Part shown: in pieces, positions 54,308 through 63,319 of the stretch | Numbering within the stretch: position 1 is the first letter of the stretch | How the letters are laid out: each line of letters opens with the position of its first letter | Origin: Roseococcus sp. SYP-B2431 | GTDB lineage: Bacteria > Pseudomonadota > Alphaproteobacteria > Acetobacterales > Acetobacteraceae | Direction: 5' to 3' | NCBI RefSeq assembly: GCF_004336745.1 | Contig: NZ_SJXD01000022.1 | Span: 605,823 to 669,822, forward strand | DNA: 64,000 bases | Made by a program: the position numbers and the translations under genes | The notes under the pieces: generated by a model | What the model was told of the DNA's origin: nothing | What the model saw: the letters and a program-made list of their open reading frames with translations, nothing else | The model's database searches: none

Positions 54308-55345
54308 ATGAGAGTCGGCGTCTTCCTGTTTCACGAATCGCGCGACCCCTCGGCCGATTCCCAGGTCATCGACGAGGCGGTGCGCGAAGCCCAGCTCGCC
54401 GAGGCGGAGGGCATGGATGCCGTGTTCCTGGCCGAGCACCATTTCGACGGCAACTGCGCCTATGTCGATCCGCCGACCTTCGCCGCCGCGCTGGCCATGG
54501 CGACCCAGCGCATCAAGATCGGCTTCGCCGTCCTGCAGACCTCGCTCTACCACCCGATCCGCGTGGCCGAGCAGATCTCGCTGCTCGACAATCTGAGCAA
54601 GGGCCGCCTGATCGTCGGCCTCGGGCGCGGCAGCATGGTCAATCTGCACGAGTACAGCGGCTACGAGATCGATCCCGACAGCGCGCAGGAGCGGTTCGAG
54701 GAGATCGAGAAGATCCTGCTGCAATGCTGGACGAGCGAGTCGCTCCAGCATGCGGGGAAGTACTGGAACTTCGACGTCCCGCTGATGCTGCGGCCGCGGC
54801 CCTATACCAAGCCCCACCCGCAGCTCCTGCGCGCGGTCGCCTCCGAGGCCTCGCTCGCGGCCCAGGCCCGCCAGGGGCGCCCCGTGCTGATGGCGGCGGC
54901 GACCGCCCCGGGCGCCGCGCGCAACATCGACATCTACCGCAAGGCCGCGCGGGAGGCCGGCGTCGGCACGGACCGGATCGACTGGGCCATCTCGGAGAGC
55001 TGGGTGTCCCGCACCGCCATCCTGGCGCCGACCGACGAGGAGGCGCGGGAGGTCGGCCTGCCTTATTTCCGGCAGATGCAGACCTATCGCGCGGCCCAGA
55101 GCTCGGCCTTCGAGGCGATGGTCGCCAAGGCCAACGCGCAGCCCAACCTGCCGGTCCTCTGCGGCGCGCCCGACAGCATGATGGAGGATTTCGTCACCCT
55201 CGCGAGAACGGGCATCGGCGGGGTGAGCATCCGCTTCCGGACCGGCCCGATGCCCGCGGAGTTTTCCGCCCGCGCGCTGAAGCTGTTCATGAAGGAGATC
55301 GCGCCGCGGATCCGGGACACCGCCCTGGCGCCCGCCGCCTCCTGA
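54308..55345 (+). CDS. LLM-class flavin-dependent monooxygenase
   Basis: A 345-residue bacterial-luciferase-like protein. It starts MRVGVFLFHESRDPS, with MDAVFLAEHHFDG, RIKIGFAVLQTSLYHPIRVA and GRLIVGLGRGSMVNLHEYSG, all typical of the family. The C-terminus VLCGAPDSMMEDFVTLARTG fits too. GGAGAAAAGC precedes ATG 54308. It needs reduced FMN, which the flavin reductase at 45586 could supply; the link is not shown by position. Substrate unknown. Confidence 0.9.
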   Translation: MRVGVFLFHESRDPSADSQVIDEAVREAQLAEAEGMDAVFLAEHHFDGNCAYVDPPTFAAALAMATQRIKIGFAVLQTSLYHPIRVAEQISLLDNLSKGRLIVGLGRGSMVNLHEYSGYEIDPDSAQERFEEIEKILLQCWTSESLQHAGKYWNFDVPLMLRPRPYTKPHPQLLRAVASEASLAAQARQGRPVLMAAATAPGAARNIDIYRKAAREAGVGTDRIDWAISESWVSRTAILAPTDEEAREVGLPYFRQMQTYRAAQSSAFEAMVAKANAQPNLPVLCGAPDSMMEDFVTLARTGIGGVSIRFRTGPMPAEFSARALKLFMKEIAPRIRDTALAPAAS

Positions 55346-55361
55346 TCCCGTCCTGGCCGGC

Positions 55362-56333
55362 CTATTCCGCCCGGATGTTGTGGGACTGGATAAGCCGGGT
55401 ATAGGCCGCGGTCTGCTGTGCCAGCCAGCTTGCGAAGGGCTCCGGCCCATCGGCCCGCGGCGTGGCGCCCAGCTCGGCGATCCGCGTCGCGATCATGGGC
55501 GTCGCCAGGGCGTCGCGCACCGCCGTGTGCAGCCGGTCGATCCTGGCGGCCGGCGCGCCGGCGGCCACCAGCATGCCCTGCCAGGTCCCGGCATCGGTGC
55601 CCGGCCAGCCGAGCTCGCCGAAGGTGGGCACCTGCGGCAGGCTGGCGAAGCGGGCGGGGCCGGTCACGGCCACCGGCCGCATCTGGCCATTCGTGGCGAA
55701 GGGCAGGGATTGCGTCGCGCCGGCCAGGGTCAGGCTCGCCTCGCCCGTGCTGACGGCGAGCAGCGCGGGGGCGCCGCCGCGATAGGGCACGTGCTCCATC
55801 GGGCTGCCCCAGGCGTCCGCCAGCATGACGGCGGTGAGGTGCGAGGCGGTCCCGGTGCCCGAATTCGCCGCGTTCAGCCGGTTCGGATTGGCCTTGGCAT
55901 AGGCGACGAGCTCGGCCGCGTTCCGGATCGGCAGGTTGTTGGCCACGCCCAGGATATAGGGCGCGTAGATCACCATGCTGACGGGCGCGAGGTCCGACGG
56001 CTTGTAGGACAGGCGCGGGAAGAGGGCCGGGTTGGTCGCGATCGTCGTCACGTCCATCAGCACGATGGTGTGGCCGTCCGGCGGGCTCTTGGCCACGAGA
56101 TCGGCGCCGATATTGCCGCCGGCGCCGGCACGGTTCTCGACCACGACGTTCTGCCCGAGGGTGCGCGTCAGCTCCGGCGCCATGAGGCGCGCCAGGATGT
56201 CGCTGGTGCCCCCCGGCGCATTGGGGATGATGAAGCGGATCGTGTGGTCGAAGGCCTGGGCCCGCAGGGCCGGGGCGGCGAGCGGCGCCGATGCGGCGCC
56301 GAGCGCCAGGCGCATGATGGAGCGACGGTTCAT
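55362..56333 (-). CDS. Tripartite tricarboxylate transporter substrate-binding protein (Bug family)
   Basis: A 323-residue receptor with signal MNRRSIMRLALGAASAPLAA (cleavage near LRAQA). Motifs are TIRFIIPNAPGGTSDILARL, VVVENRAGAGGNIGADLVA, DGHTIVLMD and EHVPYRGGAPALLAVSTG. GGGAGG-like bases precede ATG 56333. It converges on the LLM gene (16 bp between stops) and follows the LOV-kinase gene in the same direction with an 85-bp gap. Confidence 0.93.
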   Translation of the reverse strand: MNRRSIMRLALGAASAPLAAPALRAQAFDHTIRFIIPNAPGGTSDILARLMAPELTRTLGQNVVVENRAGAGGNIGADLVAKSPPDGHTIVLMDVTTIATNPALFPRLSYKPSDLAPVSMVIYAPYILGVANNLPIRNAAELVAYAKANPNRLNAANSGTGTASHLTAVMLADAWGSPMEHVPYRGGAPALLAVSTGEASLTLAGATQSLPFATNGQMRPVAVTGPARFASLPQVPTFGELGWPGTDAGTWQGMLVAAGAPAARIDRLHTAVRDALATPMIATRIAELGATPRADGPEPFASWLAQQTAAYTRLIQSHNIRAE

Positions 56334-56418
56334 TCTTGTTTCCTCCCGAAGCCCGATCCTATCCCGCCCTTCAGGTCGCTGTCGCGCTTTCTCCTGCATC
56401 GCCCGCCAAGGTCGGTCC

Positions 56419-59199
56419 TCATTCGGAGGAAGGGCCGGCCATGCCTTTCGTCCGCAGGATCCGGTTCACGCGCTGGCCGAGCTCATCGACGGCGAAGGGC
56501 TTGGTGATGATCTCCATCCCGGCGTCGAGGAACTGCGCCTGGTCGGCCGCCTCCCTGGCGTAGCCGGTCATGAAGAGCACGGGCAGGCCGGGCCGGCTCG
56601 CCCGCGCGATCTCGGCGAGCCGGCGCCCGCTCATGCCGGGCAGCCCCACGTCGCTGATCAGGAGGTCCAGGTGACGCGCGGATTGCAGGATGGGGACGGC
56701 ATCCCGCTCGTCGGCCGTCTCGATCGCACGGTATCCCAGCTCCTGCAGCACCTGCAGGACCAGCAGGCGGACGGCGGGATCGTCCTCGATCACCAGGACC
56801 GTCTCCCCCGTCCCGGGCAGCGCCGCCGCCCGCGGCTTGGCGGGGGTTTCGTCCGGCGCGCCATGATGCCGCGGCAGGAAGAGCCGGATGGTCGTGCCCG
56901 ACCCCTCGCGGCTCTCGATCATCACATCGCCCCGCGACTGCTGGATGAAGCCATAGACCATCGACAGGCCCAGCCCGGTGCCCTGCCCCTGCGGCTTGGT
57001 GGTGTAGAAGGGGTCGAAGGCCTTGGCGAGCACGTCGGCCGGCATGCCCAGGCCGGTATCGGCCACGCGGATCTCGACATAGTCCCCGGCCTCGCCGCGA
57101 TCGCTGTGCGCGAGATCCGTCGCGGACAGATGCACGTTGCGCCCGCCGATGGTCAGGCGGCCGCCATCGGGCATCGCGTCGCGGGAATTGATCGCCAGGT
57201 TGAGGATCGCGCTTTCGAGCTGGTTGTCGTCGGCCACCGCGGACCAGAGGTCGGGGCCCATGTCGATGACCAGCTCGATCTGCTCGCCGAGCGTGCGCCG
57301 CAGCAGGTCCTCGATCGACCGCACGAGGACCGCGACGTCCAGCGGACGGCTGTCCAGCGTCTGGCGGCGGGAGAAGGCCAGCAGGCGGTGCGTCAGCGCC
57401 GCCGCCCGCTGGCCCGATTGCATCGCGGCCTCCAGGAAGCGGTCCACGTCGTCCAGCCGGCCCTGGCTCACCCGGCGCCGCACCATGTCGATGCCGCCCA
57501 GGATGCCGGTCAGCATATTGTTGAAGTCGTGCGCGATGCCGCCCGTGAGCTGGCCGACCGCTTCCATCTTCTGGCTCTGGCGAAGCTGGTCCTCCAGCAG
57601 CTTGCGCTGCGTGACGTCGCGGCCGATCCCGTAGATCGCCCCGCCTTCCGGCACGACGGTCCAGCTCACCCAGCGAGGGTCGCCGCCCTTCGTCCGCATG
57701 CGGATGTCGAATTCCGCGATCGCCTCGCCGTGCAGCAGATGCGCGAGATGCGACCTGGCGGTCGCCGCATCCTCCGGATGCGTCAGCGCCTCGATCGAGG
57801 TGCCGATGAGCTCCGCCTCGTCATGGCCCAGCAGCCGCGTCCAGGCCGGGTTGACGGCCCGCAGCCGCCCGTCGGGGCCGATGACGTTGAGCAGGTCGCG
57901 CGAGAGGTTCCACAGCCGGTCGCGCTCCTGCGTGCGCTCCTCGACGCGCTCCTCCAGCTTCTCCGTCAGCAGGCGCAGCGCGGCCTCGGAGCGCTTCGTC
58001 GTGGTGATGTCGTAGATGACGCCCGTGAAGATCGTTCCTCCCGCCAGGCCCGCGCGATACTCGCCGCGCGAGGCCAGCCAACGTTCCTCGCCCGTATCGG
58101 CGCGGGTGATGCGGAACTCGTGGGAGGCCGTGCCGGAGCTGATGCGGCCGTCGCGGTTCTGGATGAGCGCCGGATCCTCGGGATGCACCAGCGCGTTGAT
58201 GGTGCGGACCGGCAGGCTCTGGGCCGGCCGGAGGCCGAGCAGGCGGCAGAATTGCTCCGACACCTCCGCCGTGCCGTAGCCCGCGACGTATTCGAAGGAG
58301 CCGACCTCGCCCGCGGTCTGGGCGATGTGCAGCCGCTCCTCGACCTTCCTCTGATCGGTGATGTCGGTCAGCACCCCGGCGAAGCGCAGCGGCCGCTCCG
58401 CCGCGTCCAGGTAGGTCCGGCCCCGGGCGGCGACCCAGCGGATCTCGCCGTCCACGACCACGCGGTAGTCGCGCGCGAAGACCTCGGCGCCGTGCAGCGC
58501 GCCCGCCACGGCGATCCGCAGCCGCATCCGGTCCTCCTCATGGACCGCGGCGAAGAAGGCGGCGGTCGGCAGGCCCGAGGCGGCCGTCGCCGCATCCAGC
58601 CCGTAGATGCTGGCGAAGCGGGCGTCGGCGACAAGCCGCTTGCTCGCGATGTCCCATTCCCAGGCGCCGGCCGCCCCGGCGACCGATTGGACGACCCGCA
58701 ACCGCTCCTGCACCTCGGCCAGGCTGCGGCGGCTGGCGCGCAGCTCCCGCGCCGCCGGGTCGTCGGCGTATTCGGAGCTGACATCGGCCTGCGTCGCCAG
58801 GCGGAAGGCCGGCGCCCCGTGCCCGTCCCGGATGGTGGCGATGCTGATGCGGTTCCAGAATCGCTCGCCGTCCCGCCGCCGGTTGAGCAGGTCGGCGGTG
58901 ACGGGGGCGTCCGTCGCCAGCGCCTCGCGGATGCGCGCCCGCGCCTCGGTCTCCGCCGGCTCGGGCTGCAGGAAGCGGCAGTTGCGGCCGAGCGCCTCGG
59001 CGGCCGGATAGCCGGTCAGCGCCTCGAAGGCGGGGTTCACATGGAGGATGGGGTCGTCCGGCAGGAGCGCGTCCGTCAGCACGATCGCCACGGCCGAGGC
59101 CGTCAGCGCCTCCAGCCAGGGCCCGCCGAGCGCGGCCAGTTCCTGGCGCCGCCGGGACGGGATGTCCGGATGCCGCTCCGGCGTCGGGATGTCGCTCAC
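56419..59199 (-). CDS. LOV-PAS hybrid histidine kinase (putative blue-light sensor)
   Basis: A 926-residue cytoplasmic sensor kinase. The first PAS (about 35-141) has the LOV signature GRNCRFLQ (Cys74) plus the flavin-contact residues Asn106, Asn116 and Gln137 (LLNRRRDGERFWN, LATQADVS). In LOV proteins this Cys forms the light-driven FMN adduct. Three more PAS domains follow (about 175-285, 300-400, 430-532), with a coiled coil at 405-428. Then HisKA GQLTGGIAHDFNN (His557), HATPase (NLAINSRDAMPDGG, ADTGLGMP, GTGLGLSMVYG) and a C-terminal receiver (VLVIEDD, phosphoacceptor Asp850 in ISDVGLPGMSG). It lies 40 bp after the CheC-like gene as the last member of the Che-like gene set. Light sensing is inferred from the motif. 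Confidence 0.88.
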   Translation of the reverse strand: MSDIPTPERHPDIPSRRRQELAALGGPWLEALTASAVAIVLTDALLPDDPILHVNPAFEALTGYPAAEALGRNCRFLQPEPAETEARARIREALATDAPVTADLLNRRRDGERFWNRISIATIRDGHGAPAFRLATQADVSSEYADDPAARELRASRRSLAEVQERLRVVQSVAGAAGAWEWDIASKRLVADARFASIYGLDAATAASGLPTAAFFAAVHEEDRMRLRIAVAGALHGAEVFARDYRVVVDGEIRWVAARGRTYLDAAERPLRFAGVLTDITDQRKVEERLHIAQTAGEVGSFEYVAGYGTAEVSEQFCRLLGLRPAQSLPVRTINALVHPEDPALIQNRDGRISSGTASHEFRITRADTGEERWLASRGEYRAGLAGGTIFTGVIYDITTTKRSEAALRLLTEKLEERVEERTQERDRLWNLSRDLLNVIGPDGRLRAVNPAWTRLLGHDEAELIGTSIEALTHPEDAATARSHLAHLLHGEAIAEFDIRMRTKGGDPRWVSWTVVPEGGAIYGIGRDVTQRKLLEDQLRQSQKMEAVGQLTGGIAHDFNNMLTGILGGIDMVRRRVSQGRLDDVDRFLEAAMQSGQRAAALTHRLLAFSRRQTLDSRPLDVAVLVRSIEDLLRRTLGEQIELVIDMGPDLWSAVADDNQLESAILNLAINSRDAMPDGGRLTIGGRNVHLSATDLAHSDRGEAGDYVEIRVADTGLGMPADVLAKAFDPFYTTKPQGQGTGLGLSMVYGFIQQSRGDVMIESREGSGTTIRLFLPRHHGAPDETPAKPRAAALPGTGETVLVIEDDPAVRLLVLQVLQELGYRAIETADERDAVPILQSARHLDLLISDVGLPGMSGRRLAEIARASRPGLPVLFMTGYAREAADQAQFLDAGMEIITKPFAVDELGQRVNRILRTKGMAGPSSE

Positions 59200-59239
59200 G
59201 GCGCCCGGACGCCCTGGCCTGCCCGGGCTTCCCCCATGC

Positions 59240-59881
59240 TCAAACCTCGTCGCCGATCACGCGCCGGATGAACTCGGTGATCAGCAGGCGCAGGGCCTGC
59301 AGCGAGGGCAGGTCCATGAGCATGGCGATGTAGCCGCGGATGTCGCGGTCGTTGATCGCGAAGTTGATGTAGAGGAACAGCACCACGCCGCCCTCCTCGG
59401 TGCTCACCTGCATGAGCTCGAAGAGCCCGACGCCGTTCCCGCGCACGACCTGGGGCAGCGACATCGTCAGCGGCCGCTGGAGCATGTTGGCCATGGTGGC
59501 GAGGCAGCTGTTGAGGACCACATTGCCCGTCTCGGTGAGCGCCTCGTCCTCCATCTCCGCGGCCTCGGCATCGGAAAGCGCGCTGCCGGCGACGGCGCGC
59601 ACCAGTGCCATGCTGTTGGATTCGGGGAAGATGAGCAGGGCGCGGCCGGAGAAGACGCCCTCGAAATCCTGCCGCACCGCCACGAGATCGCCGCTTTCGC
59701 GCTCGCGGATCAGGGTGGCGGCCCCGCCGCGCGTCACCACCTCGAGCGAGGGGACGGAGAGCAGCACCTGCTGGCCGGCCATCTTGCGCAGGCTGGCGGC
59801 TGCGCGGCTCACGCCGATATTGACCAGCTCCGTCAGCGCATCCCGCTCCATCTCCTCCAGCGGAACGACGTGGTCGCTCAT
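59240..59881 (-). CDS. cheC: CheC-family CheY-P phosphatase
   Basis: A 213-residue protein that shortens the signal by removing phosphate from CheY. It contains both active-site motifs of the family, D/E-x3-E-x2-N-x22-P. The first is Asp14, Glu18, Asn21, Pro44 (DALTELVNIG); the second is Glu113, Glu117, Asn120, Pro143 (EALTETGN). Both halves therefore look catalytic, as in CheC. The start overlaps the CheY gene stop by four bases, suggesting coupled translation. Confidence 0.88.
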   Translation of the reverse strand: MSDHVVPLEEMERDALTELVNIGVSRAAASLRKMAGQQVLLSVPSLEVVTRGGAATLIRERESGDLVAVRQDFEGVFSGRALLIFPESNSMALVRAVAGSALSDAEAAEMEDEALTETGNVVLNSCLATMANMLQRPLTMSLPQVVRGNGVGLFELMQVSTEEGGVVLFLYINFAINDRDIRGYIAMLMDLPSLQALRLLITEFIRRVIGDEV

Positions 59882-60261
59882 GGGCGGGGGGCGCGCAGCC
59901 GCAACGCCGCGCCGGAAATGAAGCCCCTTGCGCCCTCCTCGGTGACGGGCTTGGCGATGAAGGTGGCGTTCGCGGCGCGGGCCCGGTCGACGATCTCGTC
60001 CTGGATATTGGCGGTGGCGACGGCGATCGGCATGGCGGGAAAGCGCCCGCGCAGCTCCTCCGCGAGATCCAGCCCGTCGCGGCCGGGCATGTTGAAGTCG
60101 ATGATCACCACATCCACCGGCTTGGCGGCGATGACGGCGACGGCCTCGTCGGCATTGCCGGCCTCCAGGCGCTGCCAGTCGGGCTGCAAGGCCGCAACGA
60201 CCTTCCCGACCACGATGCGGGCCAGCTTGCTGTCGTCGACGATCAGCACCGTCGTCTCCAT
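59878..60261 (-). CDS. cheY: CheY-like single-domain response regulator
   Basis: A 127-residue receiver. Asp9/Asp10 form the acidic pocket (LIVDDSKLAR), Asp55 in IDFNMPG is the phosphoacceptor, Thr83 and Lys104 (FIAKPV) complete the active site. No output domain. It is 45 bp after the STAS gene and overlaps cheC. The partner kinase is probably the CheA in this operon. Confidence 0.93.
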   Translation of the reverse strand: METTVLIVDDSKLARIVVGKVVAALQPDWQRLEAGNADEAVAVIAAKPVDVVIIDFNMPGRDGLDLAEELRGRFPAMPIAVATANIQDEIVDRARAANATFIAKPVTEEGARGFISGAALRLRAPRP

Positions 60262-60306
60262 GAAGTTCCTACTCCTGATACGGCCGGATACTGGCCTGTG
60301 TGATGA

Positions 60307-60570
60307 CTATATCCGCGGCGGGAGGCGCTGTCTCTCGCCCGCCAGGGCCGGGAGCAGCAGTTCCCGCAGGAAGGGGTCGGCGGGAACCCCGGTCAGCGGA
60401 GGGGCAAGGGCGAGGATCGCCTGAGCCACGGCGGCATGCAGCCCCTCGCATCGGGTCAGATCAACCGCCGAGCCCGGCAGTCGTTGCAGCAGCGCCGCCA
60501 GGACTTCGGCATCCTCCACGCGGCACAGGCCCTCGAGGCGGATGACCGGGCCCTCCTGCGTCACGCTCAT
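60307..60570 (-). CDS. STAS-domain protein in chemotaxis operon
   Basis: An 87-residue protein. The core SAVDLTRCEGLHAAVAQAIL has the place of the STAS phospho-Ser loop (DLS-x-C-x-x-x-H), but with Cys and His where Ser is common. Such small STAS proteins occur in some alphaproteobacterial Che clusters; their job is unclear, perhaps docking to CheA or a receptor. It overlaps the cheA stop by four bases. Whether it is phosphorylated is doubtful because the usual Ser/Thr is missing. Confidence 0.72.
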   Translation of the reverse strand: MSVTQEGPVIRLEGLCRVEDAEVLAALLQRLPGSAVDLTRCEGLHAAVAQAILALAPPLTGVPADPFLRELLLPALAGERQRLPPRI

Positions 60571-62480
60571 GGCAGGAGCTCCGTGGGGTCCAGGATCATC
60601 AGCACGGCGCCGTCGGCCAGGAGGGTGGTGCCCATCACGCCCGGCGCGCCGGCCAGCAGGCCCGTCATGGGGCGCACCACCGCGTCCATGCGGTCCAGTA
60701 CGGCATCGACCGCGAGGCCCACCAGCTCACCTCCGGCCCGGGCGACGACGACGCGCTGCGCGCCCGGCGCCGGCTCGGGCGCGCCCACCAGGGCGCCCAG
60801 GGCGACGAGCGGCACGGGCCGGTCCCGCAGCAGGAAGGCCCTGCCGGCGCGGACCTCGCGGATGCGGTCGGGCGTGACGCGCGCGGTCTCGACCACGCCT
60901 TCGAGCGCGAGGCCGTAGCGGTCCGGTCCGCAGGCGACGATCATCACCTTGGTCAGCAGCGTCGCGACGGGCAGGACGAAGCGCACCATCGTGCCGCGCC
61001 CCGATGTGCCGGCGACCTCGACCCGCCCCCCCAGCGCCAGGGCCGCGGCGCGCACCACGTCCATCCCGACGCCCCGGCCCGAGACCTCGCTGACGGCGGC
61101 GGCGGTGGAGAAGCCGGGCGTGAAGACGAGGTCCGCCGCCGCAGCATCCCCCAGCGCATCGGCGGCGTCCCGCCGCAACAGGCCGCGCTCGACGGCGAGG
61201 TCGCGGATGCGGGCGGGGTCGATGCCCGCGCCGTCATCCGTCACCTCGATGACCACGCGGTCCCCATCCGGCCGGGCGGCGAGGCGGATCGTCCCCGTCT
61301 CGGCCTTGCCCGCCTTCCGCCGCTCGGGCGGCGCCTCGACGCCGTGATCCACCGCGTTGCGCAGGACGTGCAGGAGGGGATCGAAGAGCGCATCCACGAC
61401 GGCCTTGTCCACCTCGACCTCGCCGCCCTCGGTCTCCACGCTGACGGACTTGCCCAGGGCGCGCGCGATGTCGCGGGCGAGGCGCGGAAAGCGGCCGAAG
61501 AGCGGCGCGAGCGGCACCAGCCGCACCTGGCCCACGGTGGCGTGCAGGTCGCTGACCAGCCGGTCGAGCTGCGCCTGGCGCGCCCGCAGCGACTGGCCGA
61601 GCCCATGGCCGCCCGCGAGCCGCTCCGCCTCGGCCGCCAGCTCCGCCAGGGCGCTCTTCGCGACCACCAGGTCGTCCACCAGCCCCGCCAGCCGGTCCAC
61701 CCGCGCCGCATCGACGCGCAGCGTCCGCCGGGCGGCGGGCCCCGTGGCTGCGGCGCCCGTCGCGGCCGCACCCGGCCCGGCCGGCAGGAGCTCGGCCAGC
61801 TGCACCTGGTCGGCGACCAGGCGCAGGGCGGCCTGGACGGCCGGCCGCCCGGCCGCCGAGACGGCCTCGATCACGAGATTGCAGGCAAAGGGATCGTAGG
61901 ATTCGAGCGGCCCCCAGCCCTCGCGCGGCAGGATGCGCAGCGCGGTCAGCGCCGGCACGGCCGCGATGATGGCGACGGGGTCGTCGCCGGAGAAATAGGC
62001 GTCCGCGCGCGGAACGTAGCGGATGGCGATGCCCGCGAGGCCGGCGAATTCCGGCGGCGCGCGCCAGGCCTGGGGCTCCGGCGCCGCCTGGGCCGGCACG
62101 CCCTCCGCCCCGCCGAGGCGCGCGACGGCGATCCGCGCCGCCTCCGCGGCGCCGGCCGGTAAGGCCCCGTCGCCCTCGATGGCGTCCAGCCAGCGGTCCA
62201 CCTCGTCCACCGCCGCCAGCAGCGCGGCGAAATCCGCCGGGCCGGCGGGCCGGCCGGCGCGGATCGCGGCCAGAACGTCCTCCGCGGCGTGGAGCAGCAG
62301 CCCCATCGGCGCCAGGTCGAAGAGGCCAGTGGAGCCCTTCAGCGTGTGGACGGCGCGGAAGCAGCCGTCCAGCGCCGCCTCGTCCGAGGGCGCGCGGGCC
62401 AGCACGGCGAGATCGCGCGCCGCCGCGGCGACCAGCTCGCGCCCCTCGACCAGGAACTGGGCCATCAGCTCGTCGTTCAA
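60567..62480 (-). CDS. cheA: Chemotaxis histidine kinase CheA
   Basis: A 637-residue kinase. The Hpt domain has His45 in AVHTLKGSTGLFDL. A 150-260 region (YVPRADAYFSGDDPVAIIAA onward) takes the place of P2. The dimerisation and kinase parts show LLHVLRNAVDHGVEAPPE (N-box), DDGAGIDPARI (G1) and GRGVGMDVVR (G2), followed by a CheW-like domain (VMIVACGPDRYGLALEGVVE). It overlaps cheR and the STAS gene by four bases each. A CheW is not seen and may lie outside the window. Confidence 0.96.
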   Translation of the reverse strand: MNDELMAQFLVEGRELVAAAARDLAVLARAPSDEAALDGCFRAVHTLKGSTGLFDLAPMGLLLHAAEDVLAAIRAGRPAGPADFAALLAAVDEVDRWLDAIEGDGALPAGAAEAARIAVARLGGAEGVPAQAAPEPQAWRAPPEFAGLAGIAIRYVPRADAYFSGDDPVAIIAAVPALTALRILPREGWGPLESYDPFACNLVIEAVSAAGRPAVQAALRLVADQVQLAELLPAGPGAAATGAAATGPAARRTLRVDAARVDRLAGLVDDLVVAKSALAELAAEAERLAGGHGLGQSLRARQAQLDRLVSDLHATVGQVRLVPLAPLFGRFPRLARDIARALGKSVSVETEGGEVEVDKAVVDALFDPLLHVLRNAVDHGVEAPPERRKAGKAETGTIRLAARPDGDRVVIEVTDDGAGIDPARIRDLAVERGLLRRDAADALGDAAAADLVFTPGFSTAAAVSEVSGRGVGMDVVRAAALALGGRVEVAGTSGRGTMVRFVLPVATLLTKVMIVACGPDRYGLALEGVVETARVTPDRIREVRAGRAFLLRDRPVPLVALGALVGAPEPAPGAQRVVVARAGGELVGLAVDAVLDRMDAVVRPMTGLLAGAPGVMGTTLLADGAVLMILDPTELLP

Positions 62481-63319
62481 CAGGCCTCCTTCGGCCGCTG
62501 GAAGACCACGGCGTCCTCGAAGCGGCGCAGGGTGAAGAGGTCGCTGATGCGGCTCATGGATTCCGTGTGGCCCAGGCAGAGGTAGCCGCCCGGCGACAGC
62601 CGATCATAGAGGTTCCCGGCCGCGATCAGGCGGGATTCGTCGTCGAAGTAGATCAGCACGTTGCGGCAGAAGATGACGTCGAAGGTGCCGTGCGCCGCGA
62701 GGCTGGGCCCGTCCACCAGATTGGCCTGCGTGAAGGCGACGGATTCCTTCAGGTCCTGGATGATCTCGCGCCGGTGGCGCCGGACCGGGCCGAAATAGGC
62801 CTCGACGAGGCGCGGGGGCAGGCGCGACAGGGCCCGCTCGCCGAAGAGCCCCTCGCGCGCGGCCTCCAGCACCCGCGTGTCGATGTCCGACCCGACGATC
62901 TCGATGTTGTAGGCGTCCACCAGCGGCCAGTTCTCCAGCAGCCAGATCGCGATGGAATAGGCCTCCTCGCCCGTCGAGCAGGGGGCCGACCAGATGCGGA
63001 TCCTGTCGCCCGGCCGCCGGGTCGTGACGAGGTCCGGCAGCAGCGACCGGCTGAGGCAGGCGAGCTGATGCTCCTCGCGATAGAAGTAGGTCTCGTTCAC
63101 CGTGACGGCGTTGATGAGCGCCTCGCGCTCCTCCGCATCCGATCGCAGCCGGCCGAAATAGGTCGCGAAGTCCGCCGCGCGCGTGGCCGCGAACCGGTCG
63201 GCGAGGCGGCGCTCGATGTAGTAGCGCTTGCTCTCGCCGAAGAGCATGCCCGTCTCGCGGTAGAGGAAGGCGCAGATGCGCCGCAGCTCCGCCGCGCTCA
63301 GGAGGGGGGCCTCGTTCAC
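62477..63319 (-). CDS. cheR: Chemoreceptor glutamate methyltransferase CheR
   Basis: A 280-residue SAM-dependent methyltransferase that methylates receptor glutamates. The N-terminal helices (LRRICAFLYRETGMLFGESK, YYIERRLADRFAA) bind the receptor. RIWSAPCSTGEEAYSIAIWL is the SAM motif, FDVIFCRNVLIYFDDESRL the product-site motif. The start overlaps cheB by four bases. Works with the adjacent CheB esterase. Confidence 0.96.
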   Translation of the reverse strand: MNEAPLLSAAELRRICAFLYRETGMLFGESKRYYIERRLADRFAATRAADFATYFGRLRSDAEEREALINAVTVNETYFYREEHQLACLSRSLLPDLVTTRRPGDRIRIWSAPCSTGEEAYSIAIWLLENWPLVDAYNIEIVGSDIDTRVLEAAREGLFGERALSRLPPRLVEAYFGPVRRHRREIIQDLKESVAFTQANLVDGPSLAAHGTFDVIFCRNVLIYFDDESRLIAAGNLYDRLSPGGYLCLGHTESMSRISDLFTLRRFEDAVVFQRPKEAC

